Assembly: GCF_029931775.1 (NCBI RefSeq)
Contig: NC_079322.1
Span: forward strand, 77,623,326-77,687,325
Reading direction: 5' to 3'
From: Euleptes europaea
Taxonomy: Eukaryota; Chordata; Lepidosauria; Squamata; Sphaerodactylidae
Length of the DNA: 64,000 bases
Part shown: piece by piece, positions 11,121 to 23,100 of the stretch
How the letters are laid out: each line of letters opens with the position of its first letter
Position numbering within the stretch: position 1 is the first letter of the stretch
Notes under the pieces: generated by a model
What the model saw: the letters and a program-made list of their open reading frames with translations, nothing else
What the model was told of the DNA's origin: nothing
The model's database searches: none
Made by a program: the position numbers and the translations under genes

Positions 11121-14100
11121 CCCGTTTCATAGGGGGCAAATTTTTCTCAGATGTTCCCGCAGATGTAAAATTAGTTGCAGGCAGGAAGTGGCACCCAGTT
11201 GCGGGGCGATGCAAAAGGATGGCGGGGAAGGAGAGAGGAAAACGGCAAGGGCGGGGGGCTTTGCAGGCCTTTAATCAGCCACATGCAGTGCAGTGGGGGG
11301 GGGGAGCGGAGAGCACAGCAGCTGTCAATTGTGAGCAACAAGCCAGAGGAAGGCTGGAGAGGTGGGGGGAGGATTGGTCTCCGGCCTCTTTGCTCTTATG
11401 TGGGGGGGGGTCCCTGTTTTGTATTCATTGTCCAAAGAAACAGGGCATGCACGCAACACTGGTCACCCTTTCCTTCCTCCAACCTGGCTTGGAAGAAAAA
11501 CTTTAGGTGGGAGGGGAAGGGGAGAAGGAAACCATTTCCATGATTTCCTTCTGGGTGCAGCCCACCCAGCTTACAGGAGTTTTTTTGGGGGGGTGGGGGA
11601 AAGCACTGAAGTCCTGTACGCTAGTGCCAGTTTCCTCTGCCGTTGAAACAGAACCCCTTTGCAATAAGTGGGGTTGCCAACTCCAAGATGGGAATTTCCT
11701 GGAGACTTTGGAGGCGGAGCTTGGGGAGGACAGGGTTTGGAGGAGGGGAAGGGGGTCGGCAGGGTATAATGCCTTAGACTTCACCCTCCAAAGCAGCCGT
11801 TTTCTCCAGGGGAACTGGTTTCTGTCGTCTGCAGATCAGTTGTAATTCTGGGAGATCTCTAGGCCAATATGTTTTATCATGGATTGATGATATTCGCATC
11901 CAGACGACATTGGAAATACATTATAAGACGCTGTGTGAGCCAATTTAAATGGTGAAAATTATATGTTTTACGACAATGGGCCACACTTTACAGCATAACT
12001 TTATATGTATATGTATTTCTGGATGTGTCTCTAAAATATGCAAATGTATATATGACCACTGAAGAAGGTCATATAGGCCGAAACGCATTTGGGTTATTTA
12101 TTGTTCATCTACACTCATTTTTTTATCATCAACTATGTAGGAAAGTTAGCAACTATTTAATATATTCTTTTAGTTGATCAGCCTGTACATTTAAGGCCCA
12201 GTGTTTTTAATTTAGTGTACACTGCACAATAAATAATATCAGTATTTTGTTATAATTTTCAGCTCAGCTTTTAGGTTCTTTGCCCTTTTGAAAGTTGGCA
12301 ACCCTAAACAGAAGAGTCTTCCTGGGGGGAGTTGCATGGGGTTGCTGACTTCCAAGTAGGACCTGGAGATCTCCTGGAATTACAGCTGATCTCCAGTCTA
12401 CAGTTCCCTTCCTCTGGATAAAGTGGCTGCTTTGGAGGATGGAGCCAAAGGCATTATATCCCGCTGAGCTCCCATCCCAGGCTCCACTCTCAAAATCTCC
12501 AGGAATTTCTCAACCAAGAGTTGGCAACCCTAAAGGTCATAGAATAGAATCATAGAATTGGAAGGGCTACTAGGGTCATCTAGTCCAACCCCCTGCACAA
12601 TGCAGGAAATTCACAACTACCTCCCCCACACACCCCAGTGACCCCTACTCCATGCCCAGAAGATGGCCAAGGTGCCCTCCCTCTCATCATCTGCCTAAGG
12701 TCATAGAATCAGCATTGCTGACAGATGGCCATCCAGCCTCTGCTTAAAAACTTCCCGGGAAGGAGAGCTTACCACCTCCCGAGGAAGCCGGTTCCACTGA
12801 GGAACTGCTCTAACTGTTAGAAAATTCTTCCTAATGTCTAGACAGAAATTCTTTTGATTTAATTTCAACCCGTTGGTTCTGGTCCGACCTTCTGGAGCAA
12901 CAGAAGGTCAGGCCAGAACCAACGGGTTGAAATTAAATCAAAAGAGTTTCCTTCTACATTAGGAAGAATTTTCTAACAGTTAAGAGTAGTTGAAATTAAA
13001 TCAAAAGATGCAAGTCTGTGCAACAGAGCGCGGCCTCTTTGCACAGTTCTTTCATTCAATTAAGGAAACTCACCTTCTACAAGGCTGAATTAATTAAATT
13101 AATTAATTGTACATTTATATCCCCTTGCATTCTCTGCGGTTGTGACCCAAAGCGGCTACCATCGTTCTCCTCTCCTCCATTTTAACCTCACAACAACCCT
13201 GTGAGGGAGGTTAGGCTGAGAGCGTGTGACTGGGCCAAGGCCACCCAGCAAACTTCCATGGCAGAGATTCCCCTGGATTTTCTCCAGGGGAACCAATCTC
13301 TGCAGTCTGGAGATGCGCTGTAAATCTGGGGAATCCCCAGGTCCCACCTGGAGGTTGGCATCCCTACCATGATCCATTCCAGTTTAGGCGAAGAGCATCC
13401 CGAAGAGCTCAGCAGCCCTCTCTCAGCTGAGCAAGCCGGGAAGGGGACGCTCACCCCCCCTCCCACCCCCCTCCCTCAAAGCGCCGCCAGAGTTAAAAGG
13501 CCATAAATGTAGATCTCTGGCTAGCCTTTATTGCCCCCTCCCCAGGTTATAGAGGGCCCTGTTTCCTGAGCTGCTTCCCAAGGGGGAGGGCAGAGGTGCT
13601 ATTCAGCGCCCCCCTCCCAGCCCTCAGGTGAGTTTGCCTGCCTTTGAAGCTGCCCCTTCAAAGCCCTTGCCAGTGCTGCAGCTGGTCTTTAGCAACATGC
13701 CCCCCCTCCCCGGGCATCATCGGGGCGCCTCCCCTTCCTGCCCTCCTTCCTCACTTATGCAAAGCCAGATCCCGGTTCACACCCAGGAGCAAAGAGCTTG
13801 CAGGGTGGGGGGGTTAGCGCTTGGCTGCAAAGGGGCGGGGTGGGGTGGGTGGGCTGGGGTGGTGGTAAACAAGCTGCAGAAGTTTCCAGCACCGTCTCTT
13901 GAACTCTCGGCTGGTTGTGATTAGTTGTAAAGGCATAAACTCTTCCCTAAGAAAAAAAATCCCCCCTTCCATCCCCGAGGGGGAATCCTTCCCGGCCTTC
14001 TGCTGCATCTTTTGTTTCCCACATGGGGAAAAGGGGGGGGTCTTTTGTGTTTAGGCAGACCCCCCCCCCCAAAAAAAAGTAGCTGGGGAGGATATTGCTG

Positions 14101-17100
14101 TAAAATCTGCCTGGTACCAGTTTGCCTTTTCCCCCCAGTTTTTGCAGTATGATATGGTCAGCAAAATGGAACCAAGTGGCATGTCTGGCCAACAAAAACC
14201 CACTTCTCCCCAACCCCCACCCTGGCCACCTGGTGACCGGCACACCAATATGTATGTTCACAGGGAAGGGCTGTGGCTCAGTGATAGAGCATCTGCTTGG
14301 CATGCAGAAGGTCCCAAGTTCAATCCCCGGGAGCATCTCCAGTTAAAGGGACAAGGCAAATAAGTGATGTGAAAGACCCCCGCCTGAGAACCTGGAGAGC
14401 TGCTGCCGGTCTTAGACAATACTGGCTTTGATGGACCAAGGGTCTGGTTCAGTATAAGGCAGCTTCATGTGATCAGGTAGATGCTGCTGTTTTGTTTTGG
14501 CGCTTGGGCCAAAGATGTTTGCCTAGCCCTGTTCTCTCCACAGAGCACGCCTGTGACGAACGGTGCAGTTGTTCCCATTTCACAGTTAGGCAACTGAGGC
14601 TGGGAGAGAAGGACTCCCTCCAAAGCTACCTAGTAGGCTGTGGCCCATTAGTGGTGTGTGTGTGTGTGTGTGTTAAGTGCCATCAAGTCGCTTTCGACTC
14701 ATGGTGACCCTATGAATGAAAGTCCTCCAAAATGTCCTGTCTTTGACAGCCTTGCTCCGATCTTGCAAACTGAGGGCCGTGGCTTCTTTGATAGAGTCAA
14801 TCCATCTCTTGTTGGGTCTGCCTCTTTTCCTGCTGCCTTTAACTTTTCCTAGCATGATTGTCTTTTCCAGCGACTCTTGTCTTCTAATAATGTGACCAAA
14901 ATACAATACTCTCAGTTATTTTAGCTTCTAGTGTCAGTTCAGGCTTGATTTGAGTTAAAACCCACTGATTTGTTTTTTTGGCATCCAGGGTATCCATAAC
15001 ACTCTTCTCCAACACCCCATTTCAAAGGAATCTACTTTCTCCCCATCAGCTTTCTTCATTGTCCAGCTTTCACACCCATACATAGTAACAGGGAATACGA
15101 CGGCATGAATTAACTTGATCTTGGTGGCCAGTGACACATCCTTACACTTCAGAATCTTTTCTAGCTCCTTCATGGCTGCCCTTCCCAGTCTCAATCTCCT
15201 TCTCATTCCTTGGCTGCAGTCTCCCTTTTGGTTGATGATGGAGCCAAGGACTAGAAAGTCTTGAACAATTTTAATTTCCTCATTGTCACCCTTAAAGTTG
15301 AGTAATTCTCCTGTAGTCGTTACTTTTGCCTTCTTGACGTTCAGCTGTAGTCCTGCTTGGGTATGGTCTCCTCAATCCAGCGTGTTCCCCTCTGGGACAT
15401 GTTGCCTCTCCAATTGTATGGATTGGTTTCGCTGCGGGTGTTTCACCATCCTCCTGATAACACTTTGCACTTATATAGCGCTTTCAGCAATCAAAGCATG
15501 TGTTACCTCAGTAATCCTGACAATGGCCCTAGACTGATATTATTATCCCCGTGTTGCAATTGGGAGTCAGGAAATGAGAATTAGTGACTCACCCAGGGTT
15601 CCCCAACATGGTGCCTGTGGGTGGGCGCCAAGGTGCCCATCAACACCTTTTCTGGCGCTAGGGTTGCTAGGTCCAGGCTAGGAAATACCTGGAGATTTTG
15701 GGGGCAGAGCCTGAGGAGGGCGGGGCTTGGGGAGGGGAGGGACTTCAACGCCATAGAGTCCAATTGCCAAAGCAGCCATTTCCTCCAGGGGAACTGATTC
15801 TCTGTCACCTGGAGATCAGTTGTAATCCCAGGAGATCTCCAGCCACCCCCTGGAGGTTGAGCAACCAAAATTAACACCACTGTACTGCTACCACAGGTTA
15901 GGAAATTAGCACAGGACTGGCTGAAATAACTACTGGATGACAATCTAGTAAACAAGTGTATTAAAGTGCATAAAGTGAAATAAATAAATATATACAACAA
16001 TATCTTAGACAGTCCAAATGGTACTATTTTCAAATATTCAATGTAGATAAAGCTGGAATGCTTCTTCAAAGATGAATGATGAGGGGGACGATCGTTTCAT
16101 TTCTTCTTCAGCCCCTTTGGGAACAGTTGCAGTCGTCTGTGCAACTATGTCTCTGAGATGTTGTATCCTGCATGGAACTTGACATTGCCATTATACATAA
16201 GTTGCACTTTCATCCCCATGGGAGAAGTGAAAATAATTGAATTCCTGTATATGCATGGGAAATGATTCTAATAAAAACGGGGCTGAAGAAGAAATGAAAC
16301 GATCGTCCCCCTCATCATTCATCTTTGAAGAAGTGTTCCAGCTTGATCTACATTGAATATTTGAAAATAGTACCATTTGGACCGTCTAAGCTATTGTTGT
16401 ATATATTTATTTATTTATTTCACTTTATGCACTTTAATACACTTGTTTACTAGATTGTTATCCAGTAGTTATTTCAGCCAGTCCTGTGCTAACCACCTGG
16501 AGGTTGGCAACCCTACCTGGCACCCACCAAGAGGTTTTTAGAAAGACGTACGTAAGCAGGGCTTCTGATTGTCTGCTTCAAAGAGTTTCTGCTTGAAATG
16601 TTAGAGAATGACTATTAGATTTATACATAACCTCACTGTCGGACGTTTTGTGGCTATCTCCGCCTCCTACGGCAGCCATTTTTTGGTTGCGCCCACCACC
16701 CTTTGTCAGAATTCCCAAGGTGCCCACTGGCTCAGAAAAGGTTGGGGACCCCCCCCCCAAGGCCACCTAGTGAGTCTGTGGAAGAGATGAGGTCTCGATC
16801 AGGGACACCCCACCCCAAACCCACAGACCAAATATTCACAAATCTAGCCCGACACTTCCGTTTTTTCAAATACCGAAACTGGGTTTGTACAAATTTTCTG
16901 ATGTTCTGGGAACTGGGGAGGGCTTCCCCGAGGGAAGATGTCTGGTTACAAGGTCTCCCCCCACCCACCCACCCCAATCCCACCCTGTGCTTTTATTGCA
17001 AACTTTTCCTGGTCGCTTGGCTTAGTAAGAAGAATCGCCTTCAGGTGAGCCGTCCCTACAAAAATGAGCCTTTTATTGTTAGCTACAAACATTGGCCCGC

Positions 17101-20100
17101 AGGAGAGCAAATAAACCCTTTGTGGGCTAATAACTTTGTGGGGCATATTTACAAGGGTCCTTTATTGCACGAAACAGCACGGGCCCCGATCCAGGGGAGA
17201 TGGTGCCGAAGCCCCCTTGAAATCAAAACAAGTAAGTTGCAGCTCACATCCTTTTCGTTACAATACAAGGAGCTTTCTTTCGACTGGAATTTCATGTGGC
17301 CTTCGCTAATTTTTTAGCCAGAATTACAGTGGGTTTTTTTTTCAGACTGCAACCTTGAGGACTAGAACCCTCAAGTGACAAGTGAGAGTTTAGACTTTGG
17401 GCGCAGATTCTGCATTTGATGTGGTATTCTGTTGGATTGCAGCTCTGAGTCTAGGGTTGCCAGCTCCAGGATGGGAAATACCTTGAGATTTTGGGGGTGG
17501 AGCCTGAGGAGGGCGGAGTTTGGGGAGGGGAGGGACTTCAGTGCCGTAGAGTCCAATTGCCAAAGTGGCCATTTCCTCCAGGGGAACTGATCTCTATCGG
17601 CTGGCGATCAGTTGTAACTGACTTCTGATTGCTCATACTTACCCTGTGTGGGAAGGAATGATGACTATGTAACAGCACTTTTGTATTAAGGACTGAAGAA
17701 AGATTTCCACTGCTGTGGATCTGAAACGGCCGTATCCATCGATGATTGTGGCTCTATATGAACTTTACACAAGGATTACAATATTAGCATTCATTTGGTA
17801 CTCAGTTGAGACCTTTGGAACTTCCTCTACATTTTTTGTGTGAACTGTACATATTGTATATAATTGTGTTGTATATATGTCACGTATATGGTCTATGTTT
17901 CACCTCAGTAGCTTATAAATATTTGCACTTTGTGTATATACAGTTTCCTGTACTGGTTTTCTAAACCTTTTGGTACAAGTACAGAGGTGCCGTTTTTCTC
18001 CCCAGTACCTGGAGGTTGGCAACCCGATGCCCATGGGGGCCATAGTGCCCACCGACACTTTTTCTAAAAGTGTTTTTAGGAAGTGGGCAGGGCCAGGTAG
18101 GTAGGGTTGTAGGGTTGTCAGGTCCCTCTTCGCCACTGGCAGGAGATTTTTGTAGCGGAGCCTGAGGAGGGCGGGGTTGGGGAGGAACGTCAATGCCATA
18201 GAGTCCAATTGCCAAGGTGGCCATTTTCTCCAGGTGATCTGATCTCTATCGGCTGGAGATCAGTTGAATTAGCAGGAGATCTCCTGCTACCAGGATGGTG
18301 CTGCTGCCGTCGTCTTGCTTGTGGGCTTCCTAGAGGCACCTGGTTGGCCACTGAGTGAATGGACTGCTGGACTTGATGGATCTGGGTCTGATCCAGCAGG
18401 GCCTTTCTTAAGTTCTTATGGATACTAGTCATGATGCATACCTGTTCTCTCCAGGATCAGAGAAGCATGGCTATTATATTAGGTGCTGTTGAACACAGGC
18501 ATGATAATGCTGCTGCAGTTGCCTTGTTTGGGGGCTTCCTAGAGGCCCCTGGTTGGCCACTGTGTGAACAGACTGCTGGACTTGGTGGGCCTGGGTCTGA
18601 TCCAGCAGGGCCTTTCTTATGTTCTTATGTACTACCTGGCAGTTGGCAACCCTACAGGTAGGGCATTTGCCCAGCAAGGCTTCTGATTGACTACTGGAGG
18701 TTTAATTGGCTGGGCAATTTTCTAAAACATTGCTTTGGCGGCAGCTACCACCACAGCACAAGAATCTTCACTATGTGACCGAATGTAAACGGCAACATCC
18801 ATTTTGCGACTGGCTCCACCTCCTTCCGCAGCCATTTTGTGGCAGCCATTTTGTTGCCGCACCCACCATTCCTGGTCAGAATCCCAAGCTCAAAAAGGTT
18901 GGGGAGACCCCTGGCTTAGGGCATGCACCCTCCTCTCTGACCTTTGGTTACATCTGGGAAAGGTGTTTTTTGAATGCACACAGAAGCCTGCTCTGGCTTT
19001 GTAAAGCTGTTTCTGTGTTGCTCTGGTGAAACTATGGTTGCCAACCTCCAGGTGAGGCCTGGAGATCTCCCCGAAATATAACTGATCTCCACATTACAGG
19101 GATCGGTTCCTAGGGTTGCCAACCTGCATGTGGTGGCTGGAGATCTCCTGCTATTATAACTGATCTCCAGGCAATAGAGATCAGTTCCCCTGGAGAAAAT
19201 GGGCACTTTGGCAATCGGACTCTGTGTCATTGAAGTCCCTCCCTTCTCCAAACCCCGCCCTCCTCAGACTTCACCCACAAAAAACTCCAGGTATTTCCCA
19301 AACCGGAGCTGGCAACCTTATCAGTTCCCCTGGAGGAAATGGCTGATTGGGATGGTGGTCTCTATGGATCCTGCTGAGGTCCCTCCCCTGCCCAGAACCC
19401 AGCCATCTCTCTGTTTGACCCCTAAATCTCTATGAATTTCCCAACCTGGAGTTGGCAACCCTAGTCAAAACTGTACCAGGCCCGTGCATGTTCTTGTCTG
19501 CCCAGCTCAGGAATTTCTCCTCCCTCCCTCAAGTCTGCCGCTCTTTCTGTTGCTGACCAGATCTCTTCCCAGGAAGGAATGCGAGCCAGATGTTCTCTGC
19601 AATATTCCCTCCAGGGCCAGGCTGGCGGGGGGGGGGGGGGGGAGAGAGCCAAGACCTGCAAATAAAAGCCTGACATTTTTGTAGGGGCTGATTCCACACC
19701 CCGAATGCAACTGAGCTGAGAGCTTCCTGCCAAGAATGCCCTCAAGTGTGCCAAGGGGGGGGGGGTTACCATCCTGCCTTCTCCTGCCCAGGGGAACCAT
19801 CTTTACCAGTTCAGAGCAGAGGGAACAGCAGGCTACAAGAACATCAGAACCTAAGAAAAGGCCCACTGGATTAGACCGAGGTCCATCAAGTCCAGCAGTC
19901 TGTTCACATGGTGGCCAACCAGGTGCCTCTAGGAAGCCCCCAAACAAGACGACTGCAGCAGCATTGTCCTGGCTGTGCTCACAGCACCTCATATAATAGG
20001 CATGCTCCTCTGATCCTGGAGAGAATAGGGATGCATTTTGACTAGTAGCCATGAATAGCCCTCTCCTCTATGAACATATCCACTCCCCTCTTAAAGCCTT

Positions 20101-23100
20101 CCAAGTTGGCAGCCACCTGGAGGTTGGCAACCCTACTTTATAGTCATGGGATGCTGGCCTGAAGCCATTTGGGGCCTTAAAAGCGAGATCCAGCCCTTTG
20201 AACGGAGGAGGAGCCCTCAGCACACAGAGAAGTGATACAACCCCAGTCTCCAGCCCCTGACAGTGCCCTGGCTGTCCACATTTTGGACCATCAGAAGTGT
20301 CTTTGTGAGGCTGCTGGGTGGGGTTGGGAGCCGTGCAGCCGAGCTGCCCCCTTCCTCTTTCAGTGCCCCTTTCTCTGCCCTCCCCTCCAGGCTGCGGGAA
20401 GAAGGGATTCCCTGCCCTGTGGCCAGCATCGGCTCCACCCCGTCCTGCAGCCGCCCCGTGCCTGAGATGGCCAAGCTTCAGGAAGTCCATCCCGGGAATT
20501 ACATCTTCTATGGTAAGCTGAACATCAGTCGTCAAGCCATGTCAATTCCCAGAATCACAAAGGCTGCCTCTGGCATTTCTGTGTGGGTGTGCACGTACAG
20601 CTTGAAGTATGTGGATTTTTCTGCTGCTTGCAAGGAGTTCAACACGGTGTGCATGGTCACATGGAGTCTGATCTGGAGAACCGGGTTTGATTCCCAGTCC
20701 TACACACGAAGCCAGCTGAGTGACCTTGGGCTAGTCACAGCTCTTAGAGCTCTCTCAGCCCCACCTACCTCAAAGGGTGTCTGTTGAGGGGAAGGGAAGG
20801 TGATTGTAAGCCGGTTTGATTCTTCCTTAAGTGGCAGAGAAAGTCAGCGTATAAAAACCAACTCGTCTTCTTCTCTCCTCCCTTCCAGCGTGATGTCGTG
20901 ATTAGGAGCGGCAGACCCTAATCTGGGGAACCGGGTTTGTTTCTCTACATGAGGCCTGGTCGTTGACCTTGTGCCAGTCACAGTTCTCTCCCAACTATCT
21001 CAGCCCCATAGTTAAATTTTCTTCACACAACGCACAGTTAAATTGTGGAACTCCCTGCCTCATATGCAAAGGAAAGCGTGTATTCCACCCCCTGATCTTC
21101 ATGGCAGAGATCCTTCAAGCGAAATGCATGTGGCATTATGAAGAGGGGCTGTGGCTCAGCTAACGCTTGCATCAACAGAGGCATAACATCCAAACTGCAA
21201 GATGTCATATTTCCGCTGTACGCTGCATTGGTCAGGCCGCACCTGGAGGATGTCGAAGAATTGAGTGTGTGCAAAGGAGAGTGACAAGGATGATCAGGGG
21301 CCTGGAGACCAAGCCCTACGAGGAAAGGCTGAGGGAGCTGGGGATGTTCAGTATGGAGAAGAGGAGATTGAGGGGGGACATGGGAGGGAGGGCATCTTGG
21401 CCATCTTCTGGGCATGGAGTAGGGGTCACTGGGGTGGGGTGGGGGAGGTAGTTGCGAGTTTCCTGCATTGTGCAGGGGGTTGGACGAGATGACCCTGGTG
21501 GTCCCTTCCAACTCTATGATTCTATGACAGGATTGCTCTCTAAGTATTTGAAGGGCTGTCACTTAGAGGAGGGCAGGGAGCTGTTCCTGTTGACAGCAGA
21601 GGATAGGACTGGCAATAATAGGTTTAAATTACGGGTGGGAAGGTACTGGCTGGATATTAGGAAACAATTTTTTGTGTGGTACAGTTGGTTGAGGCTGCAT
21701 TATGTGGACCTTGGATGAAAGCACTCTGTATGGGTTCAGAGGCACTCTTCCTTTTCAGCGTGTCGGGGGGGACGGGGCACTGTGCGAGAGATCCTCATCG
21801 TCGGCTTCTGCAGCTCTCTTTTGCCTCCCTCTCCTCCCCTTCAGATGTCCAGCAAATGACGATTGGGTCTTGCCAGCTGACGGACATTGCGGTCCGGGTG
21901 CTGACCAGGGTGATCGGCCACTACCCGCATCGGAACCAGATGCTCGTTGACTGCGGATGGACCGGACTCAGCCTCCACAGTCTGGGCCAGCTGCCCACGG
22001 GCTACGCCCTTGTGGAGGGCCACCCCAATCTCAAGTACGTGGTGCAGGTCTTGATACATGAATAGTTAAATGGTGGGACTCCCTGCCCCAGGAGGTGGTG
22101 ATGGCTGCCAACTTGGAAGGCTTGAAGAGGGGAGTGGACATGTTCACGGAGGAGAGGGCTATCCATGGCTACTAGTCAAAATAGACACCGTCATGATGCA
22201 TACCTCTTCTCTCCAGGATCAGAGGAGCAGGCCTATTATATGAGGTGCTGTGGAACACAGGCAGGATGCTGCTGCTGCAGCCATCTTGTTCATGGGCTTC
22301 CTAGAGGCACCTGGTTGGCCACTGTGTGAACAGACTGCTGGACTGGATGGGCCTTCTTGGTCTGATCCAGAATGGCCTTTCTTATGTTCTTATGTGCTCC
22401 TTAAGAGTCCATACAGCTCTATGCATCTGTGGGCCCTGAAGGCTGGACAACTCCAACTTGAGGGCAATTTGGGAGAGCCAGCACGCTGTAGTGATTAAGA
22501 GCTGTGGACTCTAATCTGGGGGACGGGGTTGGATTCCCCGCTTCTCCACACAAAGCCTGCTGGGTGACCTCGGACTAGTCACAGTTCTCTCTGAACTTTC
22601 TCACCTACCTCCCAAGGTACCTGTTGTGGGGGAGGGGGCGGAAGGGAAGGCGATCGTAAGCCACTTTGAGACTCACTATAGCAGAGAAAAGCGGGGGTAT
22701 AAAAACGAACCCCTATTCAATTCAATTCAATTTATTACAGTCATTGACCAGCAAAGCAAATTAGGAAAAAAAGGAATTAACATTGATTAAAAAGGTAAAA
22801 TTTAACAATATTTTTGTTCGTAAGATATTCAAAGGGGTTAACATTGATTAAAAGGTAAAATTATAACAATATATCTGTATGTAAAACATCAATTAGAATA
22901 AAACGTTTGCAATAAAATTAAACATTTACATTAATATTACCCGTTCAGTGGTATATTCCATTTCAATTATCAAAGTTAGACCAAGTACTCCTAAACTTAA
23001 TACCTAACCTTGCATATTTGGCAACTTTATGAGTTGTCTCACTATTCCTGTCTGAAAGTATTATCTTTATTTGGGTGGATCTTTGTCTGGTTGGAAGGCC

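Larger units (their letters stand above)
11669..12306 (-). mobile_element. GGTTGCCA MITE split by a PLE piece
   Basis: MITE part 11669-11863 and its other end at about 12290-12306 (TTGGCAACCCTA) flank the PLE insertion described next. Confidence 0.75.
15872..16490. mobile_element. Inverted pair of PLE pieces
   Basis: About 15890-16115 and 16279-16490 are long reverse complements of each other, with a ~165-bp unique spacer. Each arm carries the same hammerhead-like core. CCACC.TGGAGGTTG of the host MITE is present on both sides, a target duplication. Inverted terminal pieces are a known form of PLE insertion. Confidence 0.65.
15659..16515 (-). mobile_element. GGTTGCCA MITE inside the hAT-like MITE
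   Basis: Flanked by an imperfect 8-bp duplication, TCTGGCGC (15651-15658) and CCTGGCAC (16516-16523). Itself split by an inverted PLE pair at about 15872-16490. Confidence 0.8.
15593..16753. mobile_element. GGGGTCCCC MITE (hAT-like), host of a three-level nest
   Basis: Left end CAGGGTTCCCCAAC and right end GGTTGGGGACCCC are inverted. Body pieces CCTTTTCTGGCGC and CCACCAAGAGG, GCAGCCATTTT, GCGCCCACC match the other copies at 18027 and 63007. It is split by a GGTTGCCA MITE. Confidence 0.75.
17452..18026 (-). mobile_element. GGTTGCCA MITE split by a PLE piece
   Basis: Left part 17452-17616 (TAGGGTTGCCAGCTCC), right end at about 18003-18024 (CCTGGAGGTTGGCAACCC). Confidence 0.75.
18027..18912. 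mobile_element. GGGGTCCCC MITE (hAT-like), split
   Basis: Pieces 18027-18106 (TGCCCACCGACAC, TTTTTAGGAAGTGGGCAGGG) and 18655-18912 (GCAGCCATTTTGTGGC, GGTTGGGGAGACCCCTG). The middle is a GGTTGCCA MITE. Confidence 0.7.

Noticed and set aside
14262-14340. tRNA-like sequence with box A and box B
   Set aside because: It belongs to a full SINE-B copy repeated many times in the window; the acceptor stem does not close.
16703-17317. 204-codon open frame in DSD intron 3
   Set aside because: Starts inside a hAT-like MITE; the sequence has no family resemblance.
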